Shown here in pieces: positions 8,005-18,080 of a stretch of DNA of 63,715 nucleotides. The stretch's first letter is position 1, and the number at the start of each line of letters is the position of its first letter. The stretch lies in the NCBI RefSeq assembly GCF_029889845.1, contig NZ_JARANV010000023.1, positions 1 through 63,715 of the forward strand, given 5' to 3'. A model generated the notes under the pieces. That model did no database searches. It saw nothing but the letters and a program-made list of their open reading frames with translations, and was not told the DNA's origin. The position numbers and the translations under genes were made by a program. Origin of the DNA: Halomonas sp. 25-S5 (lineage in GTDB: Bacteria > Pseudomonadota > Gammaproteobacteria > Pseudomonadales > Halomonadaceae).

Positions 8005-11000
8005 TTCACGGCCTCCTGCTCGTAATCGTTGCCTTCGCCATCCAGCCAGTCGATCTTCTTCATCTTGCGCACGATGACGAACTCATCGCGATTGGAGCCG
8101 ACGGTGCCGTAGTAGTTGAAGCTGTAGGAGAGCTGGGCATAGCCGCCGATCATGTGGGTCGGCTTGGGACACACGCGGGTGACCGAGTTGTGGATACCGC
8201 CGCGGGTGCCCGTCTGCTCGGAACCCGGCATGTTGAGGATCCGCTCCTGGGCGTGGTACATCATCGCCATGCCGTTCTTGACCCGCTGACTGACCACGGC
8301 CCGGGCGGCGATGGCACCGTTGGCGTTGTAGAGCTCGATCCAGTCGTTGTCCTCGACGCCGATGGATTTCGCATCATCCTCGGACATCCACACGATCGGG
8401 CCGCCCCGCGACAGGGTCTGCATCAGCAGGTTGTCGCTGTAGGTGGAGTGGATGCCCCACTTCTGGTGCGGAGTGATCCAGTTCAGCGCGATCTCCGGGT
8501 TGCCGTTGCCCTTGGGCTCGGCCACGCTCACCGCCGCCTTGGTGTCGATGGGCGGACGGTAGACCAGCAGGCTCTCGCCGAAGGCGCGCATCCAGGGGTG
8601 ATCCTGATAGAACTGCTGGCGACCGCTGACGGTGCGCCAAGGGATCAGCTCATGCACGTTGGTGTAGCCGGCGTTGTAGGAGACGTGCTCGTCCTCGAGG
8701 CCGGACCAGGTGGGGCTTGAGATGATCTTGCGCGGCTGGGCGACGATGTCGCGGAAGCGGATCTTCTCCTCCTCCTTGGGATGCGCCAGGTGGGTATGGT
8801 CCCGCCCGGTGATCTTGGAGAGCGCGTCCCACGCCTTCACCGCCACCTGGCCGTTGGTCTCCGGCGCCAGGGTCAGGATCATCTCGGCGGCGTCCACGGC
8901 GCTGTCGAGACGCGGACGACCCTTGTGCGGTCCCTCGGTCTTGCGGTGGTTGAGCTTGCCGAGCAGGTCCACTTCGGACTCGGTCTTCCAGCTGATGCCC
9001 TTGCCGCCGTTGCCGACGGTCTCGAGCAGCGGGCCGATGGAGGTGAAGCGCTCGTAGGTCTCGGGGTAGTTGCGCTTGACCTCGATCAGCGCCGGCATGG
9101 TCTTGCCGGGGATCGGTTCGCACTCACCCTTCTTCCAGTCCTTGACCTCGACCTGGGCCAGTTCGGCCGGGGAGTCGTGCTGGTGCGGCAGCGTGACCAG
9201 ATCGGTCTCCTCGCCCAGGTGCCCCTCGGAGGCCTCGGAGAAGGACTTGGCGATGCCCTTGAAGATCTCCCAGTCGCTGCGCGACTCCCACGCCGGGTCG
9301 GTGGCCGCGGTCAGCGGGTGGATGAAGGGGTGCATGTCGGACGTGTTGAGGTCGTCCTTCTCGTACCACGTCGCCGTGGGCAGCACGACATCCGAGTAGA
9401 GGCAGGTGGTGGACATGCGGAAGTCCAGGGTCACCAGCAGGTCGACCTTGCCCTCGGGCGCCTCGTCATGCCACTTGACCTCTTCCGGCTTCTGGCCGCC
9501 GAAGTCACCCAGGTCCTTGCCCTGGATGCCGTGGCGGGTGCCCAGCAGGTACTTGAGCATGTACTCGTGGCCCTTGCCGGAGCTGCCCAGCAGGTTGGAG
9601 CGCCAGATGAACATGTTGCGCGGGAAGTTCTGGGGGTTGTCCGGATCTTCCGCGGCGAAGGCGAGCTTGCCCTCCTTGAGCTGCTGCACGGCGTAGTCCT
9701 GGGTGGACATGCCGGCATCCTTGGCCGCACCGGCCAGGCGCAGCGGGTTGGTGCCCAGCTGAGGGGCGGAGGGCAGCCAGCCCATGCGCTCGGCGCGCAC
9801 GTTGAAGTCGATCAGGCTGCCGGGGTAGTCCTCGGCCTTGGCCAGCGGCGAGAGGATCTCCTTGATCTCCAGCTTCTCGTAGCGCCACTGGGAGGAGTGG
9901 TTGTAGAAGAAGGAGGTGCCGTTCATGTGGCGCGGCGGACGCTGCCAGTCGAGGCCGAAGGCCAGCGGGGTCCAGCCGGTCTGCGGGCGCAGCTTCTCCT
10001 GGCCGACGTAGTGGGCCCAGCCGCCGCCGCTCTGACCGATACAGCCGCACATGACCAGCATGTTGATCAGGCCGCGGTAGTTCATGTCCATGTGGTACCA
10101 GTGGTTCATGCCGGCACCGACGATGATCATGCTGCGACCCTGGGTCTTGTCGGCGTTCTCGGCGAACTCACGGGCGATGCGGGTGGCCTGCTCGGCGGGC
10201 ACCCCGGTGATCTTCTCCTGCCAGGCCGGAGTGTAGGGCTTGACCTGGTCGAAGGAAGTGGCGCCGTCATCCTCACCCTCTTTACCAAACCCTCGATCGA
10301 TGCCGTAGTTGGCACACATCAGGTCGAAGACGGTGACCGCCAGCGCCTCGCTGCCGTCGGCCTTCTTCAAGCGCTTGACGGGCAGGCTGTGGAACAGCAG
10401 CTCGTCGCTGGCCCCGCCGCTCTTGACGTGGTCGAAGTGCTCGTGGGCGATGCCACCGAAGTAGGGAAACGCCACGCTTGCCACGCTGTCGTGGTGGTCG
10501 GCCAGGGTCAGCAGCGGCTTGATCTCGGCACCCTCGGCATCCAGCGGCTCGAGGTTCCACTTGCCTACCTCATCACCGGTCTCGCCCCAGCGGAAGCCGA
10601 TGGAGCCGCGCGGCACGACGAGTTGATCGCGGGTCTCATCCCAGGCGACGGTCTTCCACTCGGGATTGTTGTCCTGGCCCAGGCTGGCGTCGAAGTCGCT
10701 GGCGCGCAGTTGGCGGCCCGGCGCGTAGCTGCCGTCCTCGCGAGCCTCGAGCTCGACCAGGAAGGGCATATCGGTGTACTGGCGCACATAGTCGGTGAAG
10801 TAGCTGCTGGGATTGTCGAGGTGGAACTCCTTGAGGATCACATGCCCCATGGCCATGGCCAGGGCGGCATCGGTGCCCTGCTTTGCGGAGAGCCACTCGT
10901 CGGTGAGCTTGGAGACCTCGGCGTAGTCCGGGGTGACCGAGACGGTCTTGGTGCCCTTGTAGCGCACCTCGGTGAAGAAGTGGGCATCCGGAGTACGCGT

Positions 11001-11777
11001 CTGGGGGACGTTGGAGCCCCAGGCGATGATATAGCCGGAGTTGTACCAGTCGGCGGATTCGGGCACGTCGGTCTGCTCGCCCCAGGTCTGGGGGCTGGCC
11101 GGTGGCAGATCACAGTACCAGTCATAGAACGACAGGCAGACGCCGCCGATCAGCGACAGGTAACGAGCACCGGAGGCGTAGCTGACCATGGACATGGCGG
11201 GGATCGGCGAGAAACCGATAACGCGGTCCGGGCCGTACTGCTTGGCGGTGTAGACGTTGGAGGCGGCGATCAGCTCGTTGAGCTCGTCCCAGTCAGCGCG
11301 CACGAAGCCGCCCATGCCGCGGGCGCGCTTGTACTGCTTGGCCCTGGCCGGGTCCTCGACGATGGAGGCCCAGGCGTCCACCGGGTCGCCTTTGGCTTCG
11401 AGGGCCTCACGCCACAGCTTGAGAAGCGGCTTTCTGATCAGCGGGTACTTGAGGCGGTTGGCGCTGTACATGTACCAGGAGTAGCTGGCGCCCCGCGGGC
11501 AGCCGCGTGGCTCGTGGTTGGGCAGGTCGGGTCGGGTGCGCGGGTAGTCGGTCTGCTGGGTCTCCCAGGTGACCAGGCCGTTCTTGACGTAGATCTTCCA
11601 GCTGCACGACCCGGTGCAGTTCACCCCGTGGGTGGACCGCACCACCTTGTCGTGCTGCCAGCGTTGCCGGTAGCCGTTCTCCCACTCGCGGGACTCCTGG
11701 CGGACCTCGCCATGCTCGTTGGCGAAGGGCTCGCGGGCCTTGCGGAAGAAGTTCAGCCGATCAATGAAGTGACTCAT
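8001..11777 (-). CDS. narG: Respiratory nitrate reductase alpha subunit NarG
   Basis: The catalytic subunit, which reduces nitrate to nitrite at a Mo-bis-MGD centre on the cytoplasmic side. The 1258 residues are full length. The FS0 cluster ligands H50, C54 and C58 sit in HGVNCTGSCSWK, and the segment GCPRGASYSWYMYSANR follows. The molybdenum-ligating aspartate lies in YDWYCDLPPASPQTWGEQ near residue 222, as in E. coli NarG. It is the first gene of narGHJI-ppi-moaB-moeA-regulator, with short overlaps through narI. No FNR-type box is visible in the 198 bases upstream, only TACC-type motifs, so control may come mainly from NarL or through a more distal promoter. Confidence 0.97.
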   Translation of the reverse strand: MSHFIDRLNFFRKAREPFANEHGEVRQESREWENGYRQRWQHDKVVRSTHGVNCTGSCSWKIYVKNGLVTWETQQTDYPRTRPDLPNHEPRGCPRGASYSWYMYSANRLKYPLIRKPLLKLWREALEAKGDPVDAWASIVEDPARAKQYKRARGMGGFVRADWDELNELIAASNVYTAKQYGPDRVIGFSPIPAMSMVSYASGARYLSLIGGVCLSFYDWYCDLPPASPQTWGEQTDVPESADWYNSGYIIAWGSNVPQTRTPDAHFFTEVRYKGTKTVSVTPDYAEVSKLTDEWLSAKQGTDAALAMAMGHVILKEFHLDNPSSYFTDYVRQYTDMPFLVELEAREDGSYAPGRQLRASDFDASLGQDNNPEWKTVAWDETRDQLVVPRGSIGFRWGETGDEVGKWNLEPLDAEGAEIKPLLTLADHHDSVASVAFPYFGGIAHEHFDHVKSGGASDELLFHSLPVKRLKKADGSEALAVTVFDLMCANYGIDRGFGKEGEDDGATSFDQVKPYTPAWQEKITGVPAEQATRIAREFAENADKTQGRSMIIVGAGMNHWYHMDMNYRGLINMLVMCGCIGQSGGGWAHYVGQEKLRPQTGWTPLAFGLDWQRPPRHMNGTSFFYNHSSQWRYEKLEIKEILSPLAKAEDYPGSLIDFNVRAERMGWLPSAPQLGTNPLRLAGAAKDAGMSTQDYAVQQLKEGKLAFAAEDPDNPQNFPRNMFIWRSNLLGSSGKGHEYMLKYLLGTRHGIQGKDLGDFGGQKPEEVKWHDEAPEGKVDLLVTLDFRMSTTCLYSDVVLPTATWYEKDDLNTSDMHPFIHPLTAATDPAWESRSDWEIFKGIAKSFSEASEGHLGEETDLVTLPHQHDSPAELAQVEVKDWKKGECEPIPGKTMPALIEVKRNYPETYERFTSIGPLLETVGNGGKGISWKTESEVDLLGKLNHRKTEGPHKGRPRLDSAVDAAEMILTLAPETNGQVAVKAWDALSKITGRDHTHLAHPKEEEKIRFRDIVAQPRKIISSPTWSGLEDEHVSYNAGYTNVHELIPWRTVSGRQQFYQDHPWMRAFGESLLVYRPPIDTKAAVSVAEPKGNGNPEIALNWITPHQKWGIHSTYSDNLLMQTLSRGGPIVWMSEDDAKSIGVEDNDWIELYNANGAIAARAVVSQRVKNGMAMMYHAQERILNMPGSEQTGTRGGIHNSVTRVCPKPTHMIGGYAQLSYSFNYYGTVGSNRDEFVIVRKMKKIDWLDGEGNDYEQEAVK

Positions 11778-11906
11778 GGTCGCTCTCCAGGCTCCTGAAA
11801 AGATGCGTGGCCACCCCGGGCCACTCGGACTGCCGCTCCCTCGCCGGGCTCAGGCAGCTTCCATGGGGGGAATTCTGGCGGAATGAACGGCGGAATACTG
11901 CCCGGT

Positions 11907-11944
11907 TACCTCCATATACATGCCCCCTACCTCCAAGGGGATAG
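11907..11944. promoter_or_regulatory. Candidate NarL-type sites upstream of narG
   Basis: TACCTCC occurs at 11907-11913. It recurs inside the 18-base imperfect inverted repeat CTACCTCCAAGGGGATAG at 11927-11944, where CTAYCYCC arms flank two bases. Two heptamers facing each other across two bases is the 7-2-7 layout of NarL/NarP sites (consensus TACYYMT), although the last base of the heptamer differs. The distance to narG (about 150 bases) suits activation. Binding is inferred. Confidence 0.4.
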
Positions 11945-11975
11945 ACGGCGCCGTGGGAGGGGTTAGACGGCGCAT

Positions 11976-13301
11976 TCAGCGTGCGCGACCCGGGCCTCGC
12001 GCATGGTCGGCGAGCATCACCAGCATGCACACCACCAGGGCGGCGTAGAGGAACATGAAGCCCGCGGTACGCACCCCCAACCACTCGCTGCCCAGCACGA
12101 AGACCGGCGGCAGCAGGGCGGCGAAGAGCCCGCCCAGGGTCAGCGCCAGCCCGCCCACCAGCGCCATGTCGTCGCCATGATCGCGATGGATCAGCCGCAT
12201 CAGACTGCCCTGCCCGATCCCCATGGCGACACCCATCGCCACCAGCAGCCCCAAAAAGCCCCATAGCGGGGCCGCATAGTGCAGCGTCAGTTCGCCATGC
12301 ACGCCCTCGATGCGCATCGAGAAGGGGGGGTAGGAGAGCAGGAAGAGGCAGATCAGCACGAAGGCGCTGACCCACCAGCGCAGGCTGCGGAAGTCGCGAC
12401 GATCGGCCAGGGCGCCGCCGATCACCTGGCCCGCCCCGACGGCGAGCGTAAAGGGCAGCGCAAAGAGCGCCGCGGCCTGCAGCGAGAGGCCGTAGCGGGC
12501 CACCAGATGACCCGGCAGCCACAGCGCCAGGGCCACGAAAGCGCCGAAGAAGAAGCTGTAGGTGATCGCCAGCCGCCAAAGCTGCCAGTCGGCGAGGCGG
12601 GTGGCGAAGCACACGGCGCGCGTGCTCGGCGACGACCGAACCGGCGGCGCCTCGTCATCCAGCGTCTCACCGACGGGCGCGTCGCCATCATCGGCGAACA
12701 GCCACAGCAGGGCCGCCACCAGCAGCACCGGCAGCAGATAGAGCAGCGGCGCCAGGCGCCAGCCATAGGCCTGACTGACCAGCGGCAGCAGCAGGTAGCT
12801 CAGCCCCGCCCCCACCATGCCGGCTCCGTAGAGGCCCAGCGCCAGGCCGGTATGGCGCGGCGGCCCCAGTTCCGCCACATAGACCAGGCCGGCGGCCAGC
12901 GAGCCGGCCCCCAGCCCCAACCCCAGTCCGGCCAGCAGGAACTCCAGGTAGTGATTCGCCTGGCTGACCCACCACAGGAAGGGACAGATCAGCAGCAGGC
13001 AGCCGAGCATGACCCGACGCCCACCGAGGCGACGAGCCAGCAGTGCCATGGGCAGGCTGGCCAGCGCCCCGGCGAGCATCGGCATGGCCAGCAGCACCGC
13101 GAAGCCGACGCTGCCCAGGGCCAGGTCCCGGCGCAGCTCCACGCCGAGCACGGCGAACAGGGTCCAGCAGGCGAAGACCAGGGCGAAGGCCAGTGGCGAG
13201 AGCACGACCACCACCAGCGAACGGTAGCCCGGGGGCGCCGATTCGCCATCGACCGGCGCATCGCGGGGCTCGTTCGGGAGGGGATCGGGGTCGCAGGACA
13301 T
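11976..13301 (-). CDS. NarK-like MFS transporter
   Basis: A 441-residue, 12-helix major facilitator. The first pair of helices (FACWTLFAVLGVELRRDL) resembles the FAVWTIFSIIGIQIKQDL of narK2 in this window, and the segment between helices 2 and 3 carries ARRLGGRRVML. It is therefore a diverged relative of the nitrate/nitrite transporters. It lacks several glycine-rich NarK signature stretches, so its substrate is uncertain (nitrate, nitrite or a related anion). The ATG at 13301 follows the acidic N-terminal region best; its ribosome site is weak. It runs towards narG on the same strand and is divergent from narX, so the region at 13302-13463 is probably a shared promoter zone. Confidence 0.75.
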   Translation of the reverse strand: MSCDPDPLPNEPRDAPVDGESAPPGYRSLVVVVLSPLAFALVFACWTLFAVLGVELRRDLALGSVGFAVLLAMPMLAGALASLPMALLARRLGGRRVMLGCLLLICPFLWWVSQANHYLEFLLAGLGLGLGAGSLAAGLVYVAELGPPRHTGLALGLYGAGMVGAGLSYLLLPLVSQAYGWRLAPLLYLLPVLLVAALLWLFADDGDAPVGETLDDEAPPVRSSPSTRAVCFATRLADWQLWRLAITYSFFFGAFVALALWLPGHLVARYGLSLQAAALFALPFTLAVGAGQVIGGALADRRDFRSLRWWVSAFVLICLFLLSYPPFSMRIEGVHGELTLHYAAPLWGFLGLLVAMGVAMGIGQGSLMRLIHRDHGDDMALVGGLALTLGGLFAALLPPVFVLGSEWLGVRTAGFMFLYAALVVCMLVMLADHARGPGRAR

Positions 13302-13395
13302 GGCGCCGGGGCTCGAGGGATATGACTGAATTCTCGGGAGCCCCGGGGACAGGGTCAAAAGGGCAAGGGAGGTACACCTTTGAGGGAGCAACGAC

Positions 13396-13409
13396 TACCC
13401 ACTAGGGTA
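13396..13409. promoter_or_regulatory. Palindrome in the narX/MFS divergent promoter region
   Basis: TACCC-ACTA-GGGTA is an exact 5-4-5 inverted repeat inside a longer ACTA...TAGT context. It lies between the divergent MFS and narX genes, and its TACC arms match the motifs upstream of narG and narK2. Probably an operator, with NarL the first candidate; not proven. Confidence 0.4.
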
Positions 13410-13463
13410 TAGTAGCAACCTGAGTCCCAACTCCAGCGCCGCATGCGGAGGGCGATCCTGCCG

Positions 13464-15368
13464 ATGAAACTGCTGCAACGCTCCCTGGTGGCCCGCATCA
13501 TCGCCTCGCTGCTGGCGATCAGCGCCATGGCACTGATCAGCATCGTGGTGACCATGGTGGTGGCCAACGGCAGCCGCGGTGATGCCGCCGCCATCAACGT
13601 GGCCGGCTCGCTGCGCATGAACACCTACCAGATCGTCGCTGCCCTGCAGCGCTATGAACAGCAACCCGAGGCGGCGCAGCGCGAACGGGTCCAGGCGCTG
13701 AGCGAGCGTTTCCACGAACGGCTGGTCAGCCCCCGCCTGACCGCGGCCCTGCCCGGGGCCGAGGACCATCCCCTGCAGGCGCAGTACCGGATGCTCAAGG
13801 CGCGCTGGGACGAGGCGCTGGCGCCCCAGGTGACCCGCGCCATTGCCGGCGAAGGGTTGGAGGTCGACGCCCTGCGCCAGACCCTGGACGACCTGGTGGG
13901 CGACATCGACCAGCTGGTCACCCAGCTGGAGCAGAACAGCGAGGCCAAGATTCGCCTGCTCAGCGTGCTGCAGATCCTCTTCCTGACGCTGACCGCCGTG
14001 GTAGTGGCGATCGCCCTCTACGACATCCGCCACAACCTGGTGGCCCCGCTACACCAGCTGGTGGTACTGGCCCGGGAGGCCGGCCGCCACAACTTCCAGT
14101 ATCGCACCCGGCTCAAGGGCAGCGACGAGCTGGCCCTGCTGGGCCGGACCCTGGATACCATGGCCGGCGAGCTCGCCGCCAGCTACGCCGAGCTGGAGGA
14201 GCGCGTCTCGCGCAAGAAGCTGGAGCTCGAGCGCAGCAACCGGGTCATGCAGGTGCTCCACGACAGCAGCCGGGCTCTCTATGGCGGCGGCAACGACCTC
14301 TGCGCCAGCGCCGCCCCGATGCTGCGCCGCATCGAGCAGCTGCTCGACCTCGGCCCGATCCGACTCTCGCTGCATGACCCCTTCGACGACCGCGAGGTGC
14401 CGATACTCGCCACCCACTCGCGCAGCCGCCCGACCTACTGTCGCGACCACGAGTGCCACGCCTGCCTGATCGATCCCCAGCCCCTGGAGCTCTCCAAGCG
14501 CGAGGGGGCGGAGTGCCTGCTGCTGCCGGTGAGCGTCGGCGCGACCCTGCTCGGCACCCTGGAGGTCCGGTACTCTGAGGGGGGCGAGCTCACCGACAGC
14601 ACCCGCCGGTTGCTCAACGCCTTGACCGACCAGCTGGCCACGGCGATCTACCTGCAGCGGCGGATCGAGGAGCAGCAGCAGGTAACGCTGATGAACGAGC
14701 GCACCATCATCGCCCGTGAGCTCCACGACTCCCTGGCCCAGTCGCTCTCCTACCTCAAGATGCAGGTCGCCAGGCTCGAGCGCATGCAGGCCAAGGAGAT
14801 GCCACGCGAGGCCCAGACGGCGGTCTTCGGCGAGCTGCGCACCGGGCTCGACAGCGCCTATCGTCAGCTGCGCGAGCTGCTCACCACTTTCCGCCTCAAG
14901 CTCGAGGGCCCCGGCCTGCAGAGCGCCATGCGCCAGACCACCGAGGAGTTCGCCGCGCGGCTGGGCTTCAAGGTCGAGCTGTTCTTCGACGTGCCGCCGC
15001 ACCTGCTCAATCCCAACGAGGAGATCCATGTGCTGCAGGTGGTCCGCGAGGCGCTGGCCAACGTCCACAAGCATGCCCGGGCCCACTGGGCGGCAGTTAC
15101 GGTGCGCTTCCAGCAGGCCCGGCTGCATGTCATGGTCGAGGACGACGGCATCGGCCTGCCGGCGGACGGCTCACCGCCCATGCACTACGGCCTGGTGATC
15201 ATGCGCGACCGGGCCGATACCCTGGGTGGCGAGTTCGCGGTACGCAACCGCCAGGCCGGCGGCACCCTGGTCGAGCTCACCTTCTCTCCCCAGACCGCGC
15301 GGCTGATCGCCCAGCAGCCGGCAAGCGGCTCCGAGACCACCGCCCTTCAACACGGACACAGGGACTAG
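13464..15368 (+). CDS. narX: Nitrate/nitrite sensor histidine kinase NarX
   Basis: A membrane-bound sensor that phosphorylates NarL in response to nitrate and nitrite. Order of parts: transmembrane helix 1; a periplasmic region beginning with the P-box [13 protein letters not shown] that binds the anion; transmembrane helix 2 ([18 protein letters not shown]); a HAMP linker; a central region with the cysteine cluster CRDHECHAC typical of NarX; a HisKA_3 dimerisation box with H421 in [12 protein letters not shown]; and an HATPase domain ending in [19 protein letters not shown] chose the ATG at 13464 (GGAGGG 11 bases upstream); an ATG at 13443 adds seven residues and has no clear binding site. 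narL follows after five bases. Confidence 0.92.
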   Translation: MKLLQRSLVARIIASLLAISAMALISIVVTMVVANGSRGDAAAINVAGSLRMNTYQIVAALQRYEQQPEAAQRERVQALSERFHERLVSPRLTAALPGAEDHPLQAQYRMLKARWDEALAPQVTRAIAGEGLEVDALRQTLDDLVGDIDQLVTQLEQNSEAKIRLLSVLQILFLTLTAVVVAIALYDIRHNLVAPLHQLVVLAREAGRHNFQYRTRLKGSDELALLGRTLDTMAGELAASYAELEERVSRKKLELERSNRVMQVLHDSSRALYGGGNDLCASAAPMLRRIEQLLDLGPIRLSLHDPFDDREVPILATHSRSRPTYCRDHECHACLIDPQPLELSKREGAECLLLPVSVGATLLGTLEVRYSEGGELTDSTRRLLNALTDQLATAIYLQRRIEEQQQVTLMNERTIIARELHDSLAQSLSYLKMQVARLERMQAKEMPREAQTAVFGELRTGLDSAYRQLRELLTTFRLKLEGPGLQSAMRQTTEEFAARLGFKVELFFDVPPHLLNPNEEIHVLQVVREALANVHKHARAHWAAVTVRFQQARLHVMVEDDGIGLPADGSPPMHYGLVIMRDRADTLGGEFAVRNRQAGGTLVELTFSPQTARLIAQQPASGSETTALQHGHRD

Positions 15369-15373
15369 CCAGG

Positions 15374-16039
15374 ATGACCCGGACCGATCACGACACCCCT
15401 GCCACGATCCTGCTCATCGACGACCATCCGCTGCTGCGGCGCGGTGTGGCGCAGCTACTCGAGCTGGAAGACGACCTGGACCTGGCCGGCGAGGCGGGCG
15501 AACCGGAGGTCGGACTCCGGCTCGCCGGCGAACTCGACCCCGACATGATCCTGCTCGATCTCAACATGCCCGGCATGGACGGCATCGCCACCCTGAAGGC
15601 GCTGCGCGAGCAGGGCTATGCCGGGCGCATCGTGATGTTCACCGTCTCGGACCACGAGGAGGACGTGGTCGCCGCCCTGCGCAGCGGCGCCGACGGCTAC
15701 CTGCTCAAGGATATGGACCCCGACGAGATGGTGCGCCAGCTGCACCAGGCGGCCCTGGGGCGCATGGTGATCAGCGAGAGCCTCACCGCCCTGCTGGCCG
15801 AGGCGCTGCGCAGCCAGCGCAACCAGCCGGCGGCCCCGGATATCCACAGCATGACCCAGCGCGAGCGCGAGATCCTGCGCGAGTTGGCCGCCGGTCTCTC
15901 CAACAAGCTGATCGCCCGCAAGCTCGACATCACCGAGGGCACGGTGAAGGTGCACGTCAAGCACCTGCTCAAGAAGCTCAACCTGCGCTCGCGGGTGGAG
16001 GCCGCGGTATGGGCCGTCCAGGAGGGTGTGGACAAGTAG
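15374..16039 (+). CDS. narL: Nitrate/nitrite response regulator NarL
   Basis: A receiver domain plus LuxR-type helix-turn-helix, 221 residues. The acidic pocket DDH (16-18) and the phosphoacceptor D62 in [11 protein letters not shown] are present. The output domain contains [22 protein letters not shown] followed by [16 protein letters not shown]. It is coupled to narX and should control narG, narK and possibly nor transcription through TACYYMT-type heptamers; several related motifs lie upstream of these genes. Confidence 0.93.
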   Translation: MTRTDHDTPATILLIDDHPLLRRGVAQLLELEDDLDLAGEAGEPEVGLRLAGELDPDMILLDLNMPGMDGIATLKALREQGYAGRIVMFTVSDHEEDVVAALRSGADGYLLKDMDPDEMVRQLHQAALGRMVISESLTALLAEALRSQRNQPAAPDIHSMTQREREILRELAAGLSNKLIARKLDITEGTVKVHVKHLLKKLNLRSRVEAAVWAVQEGVDK

Positions 16040-16139
16040 ATCCTGTGTGGATACCTCCAAAGACTCCCGCGGCCTCCGCCGCCGCACCCACCACCCCGCC
16101 CGACACGACTAATTCCTTGCAGATCAATGAGCTATAGCT

Positions 16140-16168
16140 GGATACCTCCTACCACTCTGGAGGTATCC
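16140..16168. promoter_or_regulatory. Perfect inverted repeat between narL and narK1
   Basis: GGATACCTCC (16140-16149) and GGAGGTATCC (16159-16168) are exact inverted repeats around the nine bases TACCACTCT. GGATACCTCC also occurs singly at about 16048. The TACC core matches the other nar promoters here, and TACCACT in the spacer fits the NarL heptamer. It could be a NarL operator for narK1 or a stem that ends narL transcription; no T-run follows, which favours the operator reading. Confidence 0.45.
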
Positions 16169-16244
16169 TGCGGATTTTCCGGCATTTTTCCCCCGTTTCG
16201 CCGTTTCCCCACGAGGCGTATCTTTCGCGGCAAAGCCCCACGCC

Positions 16245-16258
16245 TTGATATTGGTCAA
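16245..16258. promoter_or_regulatory. FNR/DNR-type box upstream of narK1
   Basis: TTGAT-ATTG-GTCAA matches the Crp/Fnr-type consensus TTGAT-N4-ATCAA at nine of ten positions. It lies 50-63 bases before the narK1 ATG, so a start site around 16290 would put it at a class II position. It indicates anaerobic or NO-dependent activation of narK1. Confidence 0.75.
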
Positions 16259-16307
16259 CCGTGACCGTGGGCCGGGGCCCCACGCAAGCTCTCTGAGGGG
16301 AAATGCC

Positions 16308-17900
16308 ATGACCAGAAAGAATGCCGACATCGAAAATTGGGATGTCGAGAATGAGGAGTTCTGGGAGAAGGAGGGCAAGAAGGTTGCCAACCGCAACCTC
16401 TGGATCTCCATTCCCAGCCTGCTGATGGGCTTCGCCGTCTGGCTGATGTGGGGCATGATCACCACCCAGATGCGCAACCTGGGCTTCCCGTTCACGGTGG
16501 ACCAGCTGTTCACCCTGACCGCCATTGCCGGCCTCGCCGGCGCCACCCTGCGCATCCCGGCCTCGTTCATGATCCGCATCGCCGGCGGGCGCAATACCAT
16601 CTTCCTGACCACCGCCCTGCTGATGGTGCCCGCCCTGGGCACCGGCATCGCGCTGATGAACCCGGGCACGCCCTTCTGGGTGTTCCAGGCCCTGGCGCTG
16701 CTCTCGGGCGTCGGCGGCGGCAACTTCGCCAACTCGATGAGCAACATCTCCAGCTTCTTTCCCAAGAAGCAGCAGGGCTACGCCCTGGGCATGAACGCCG
16801 GCCTCGGCAACTTCGGCGTCACCACCATGCAGATCCTGATCCCGCTGGTGATGACCGTGGGCATCTTCGGCGCCCTGGGCGGCGAGCCAATGGAGCTGCA
16901 GAAGGCCAGCGGCACCCTGATCGGGCGTATCGAGGCGGGCACCGATACCTGGATCCAGAACGCCGCTTTCATCTGGCTGATCTTCCTGATCCCACTGGCC
17001 TTTGCCGGCTGGTTCGGCATGAACAATATCCGCGCCATCACGCCCAACCCCGGCTCTCCCCTGCAGGCCTTCGGCAAGATCCTGGGCCTCTATGCGGTGG
17101 GCCTCCTGACCTCGATCCTCGGCGTGGTGGCGCTGGGCTGGCTCAACATGTGGCTCGCCCTGCCACTGACCATCGTGCTGACCCTGTTCCTGCTGCGCCT
17201 GATCCCGGGTGACATCAAGCCGAACATCCAGAAGCAGTTCGCGATCTTCTCCAACAAGCATACCTGGGCGATGACGGTGCTCTACATTGCCACCTTCGGC
17301 TCCTTCATCGGCTTCTCCGCGGCGCTGCCGCTCTCGATCAGCGTCATCTTCGGCAACATGATGGAGGTGGCCGCCGACGGCACCATCACTCGGGTGGCCA
17401 ACCCGGAGGCCCCCAGCGCCCTCACCTGGGCCTGGATGGGTCCCTTCGTCGGCGCGCTGATCCGCCCGGTGGGCGGCTGGATCTCCGACAAGGTGGGCGG
17501 TGCCATCGTCACCCAGGCGATCTCCGTGGTGATGGTGCTGGCCTCCGCCGCCGTGGGCTACGTGATGATGCTGGCCTACAACGCCACCGACCCCAACCAG
17601 TACTTCTGGATGTTCCTGGTACTGTTCATCGCGCTGTTCGCCGCCAGCGGCATCGGCAACGGCTCCACCTTCCGCAGCATCGGCTTCATCTTCGACCTGC
17701 AGCAGAAGGGCCCGGTGCTCGGCTGGACCTCCGCCGTGGCCGCCTACGGCGCCTTCATCGCCCCGCGGGTGATGGGCGAGCAGATCAAGGCCGGCACCCC
17801 GGAGATGGCCATGTATGGCTTCGCGGTCTTCTACGCACTCTGCCTGGTCGTCAACTGGTGGTTCTATCTGCGCAAGAACGCCTACGTAAAGAACCCCTGA
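16308..17900 (+). CDS. narK: Nitrate/nitrite transporter NarK (first of a tandem pair)
   Basis: A 530-residue major facilitator for nitrate uptake and/or nitrate-nitrite exchange in the inner membrane. It has about 12 helices and a roughly 45-residue hydrophilic N-terminal extension rich in charged residues. NarK signatures are GVGGGNFANSMSNISSFFPKK with GLGNFGV after helix 4 and FAASGIGNGSTFRSIGFIF near helix 10. The ATG at 16308 has GAGGGG at a proper distance; an in-frame extension from 16245 would start inside the FNR box. In tandem pairs like this the two proteins often divide the work as nitrate-proton symporter and nitrate/nitrite antiporter; I cannot assign the roles from sequence alone. 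Confidence 0.92.
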   Translation: MTRKNADIENWDVENEEFWEKEGKKVANRNLWISIPSLLMGFAVWLMWGMITTQMRNLGFPFTVDQLFTLTAIAGLAGATLRIPASFMIRIAGGRNTIFLTTALLMVPALGTGIALMNPGTPFWVFQALALLSGVGGGNFANSMSNISSFFPKKQQGYALGMNAGLGNFGVTTMQILIPLVMTVGIFGALGGEPMELQKASGTLIGRIEAGTDTWIQNAAFIWLIFLIPLAFAGWFGMNNIRAITPNPGSPLQAFGKILGLYAVGLLTSILGVVALGWLNMWLALPLTIVLTLFLLRLIPGDIKPNIQKQFAIFSNKHTWAMTVLYIATFGSFIGFSAALPLSISVIFGNMMEVAADGTITRVANPEAPSALTWAWMGPFVGALIRPVGGWISDKVGGAIVTQAISVVMVLASAAVGYVMMLAYNATDPNQYFWMFLVLFIALFAASGIGNGSTFRSIGFIFDLQQKGPVLGWTSAVAAYGAFIAPRVMGEQIKAGTPEMAMYGFAVFYALCLVVNWWFYLRKNAYVKNP

Positions 17901-17954
17901 TGGACACTGCCGGGTCCGAGGGGCCCGGCAGTGACCTGCCACCGCAGGCGCTGC

Positions 17955-17968
17955 CTACCAAGGGGTAG
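17955..17968. promoter_or_regulatory. TACC palindrome upstream of narK2
   Basis: CTACC-AAGG-GGTAG is an exact inverted repeat about 36 bases before the FNR box of narK2. Its right arm contains TACCCCT on the other strand, a full match to the NarL heptamer TACYYMT. Probably a NarL site placed for co-activation with the Fnr-type regulator. Confidence 0.45.
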
Positions 17969-18003
17969 CGGATAGACACATCGGGGGTACTGGCGGCAGA
18001 CGC

Positions 18004-18017
18004 TTGATGCATATCAA
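18004..18017. promoter_or_regulatory. Perfect FNR box upstream of narK2
   Basis: TTGAT-GCAT-ATCAA matches the FNR consensus at every defined base. It lies 63-76 bases upstream of the narK2 ATG, so narK2 (and any read-through) has its own anaerobic promoter rather than depending only on narK1. Confidence 0.85.
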
Positions 18018-18080
18018 GGGCAATCGACAGGCTACCGCCACACTGGACAGCACCATTCATGCTTGCCTGAGGGGAATACC

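Noticed and set aside
8781..11798. A 1005-codon open frame opposite narG.
   Set aside because: It mirrors narG codons and contains no recognisable motif; narG is certain on the minus strand.
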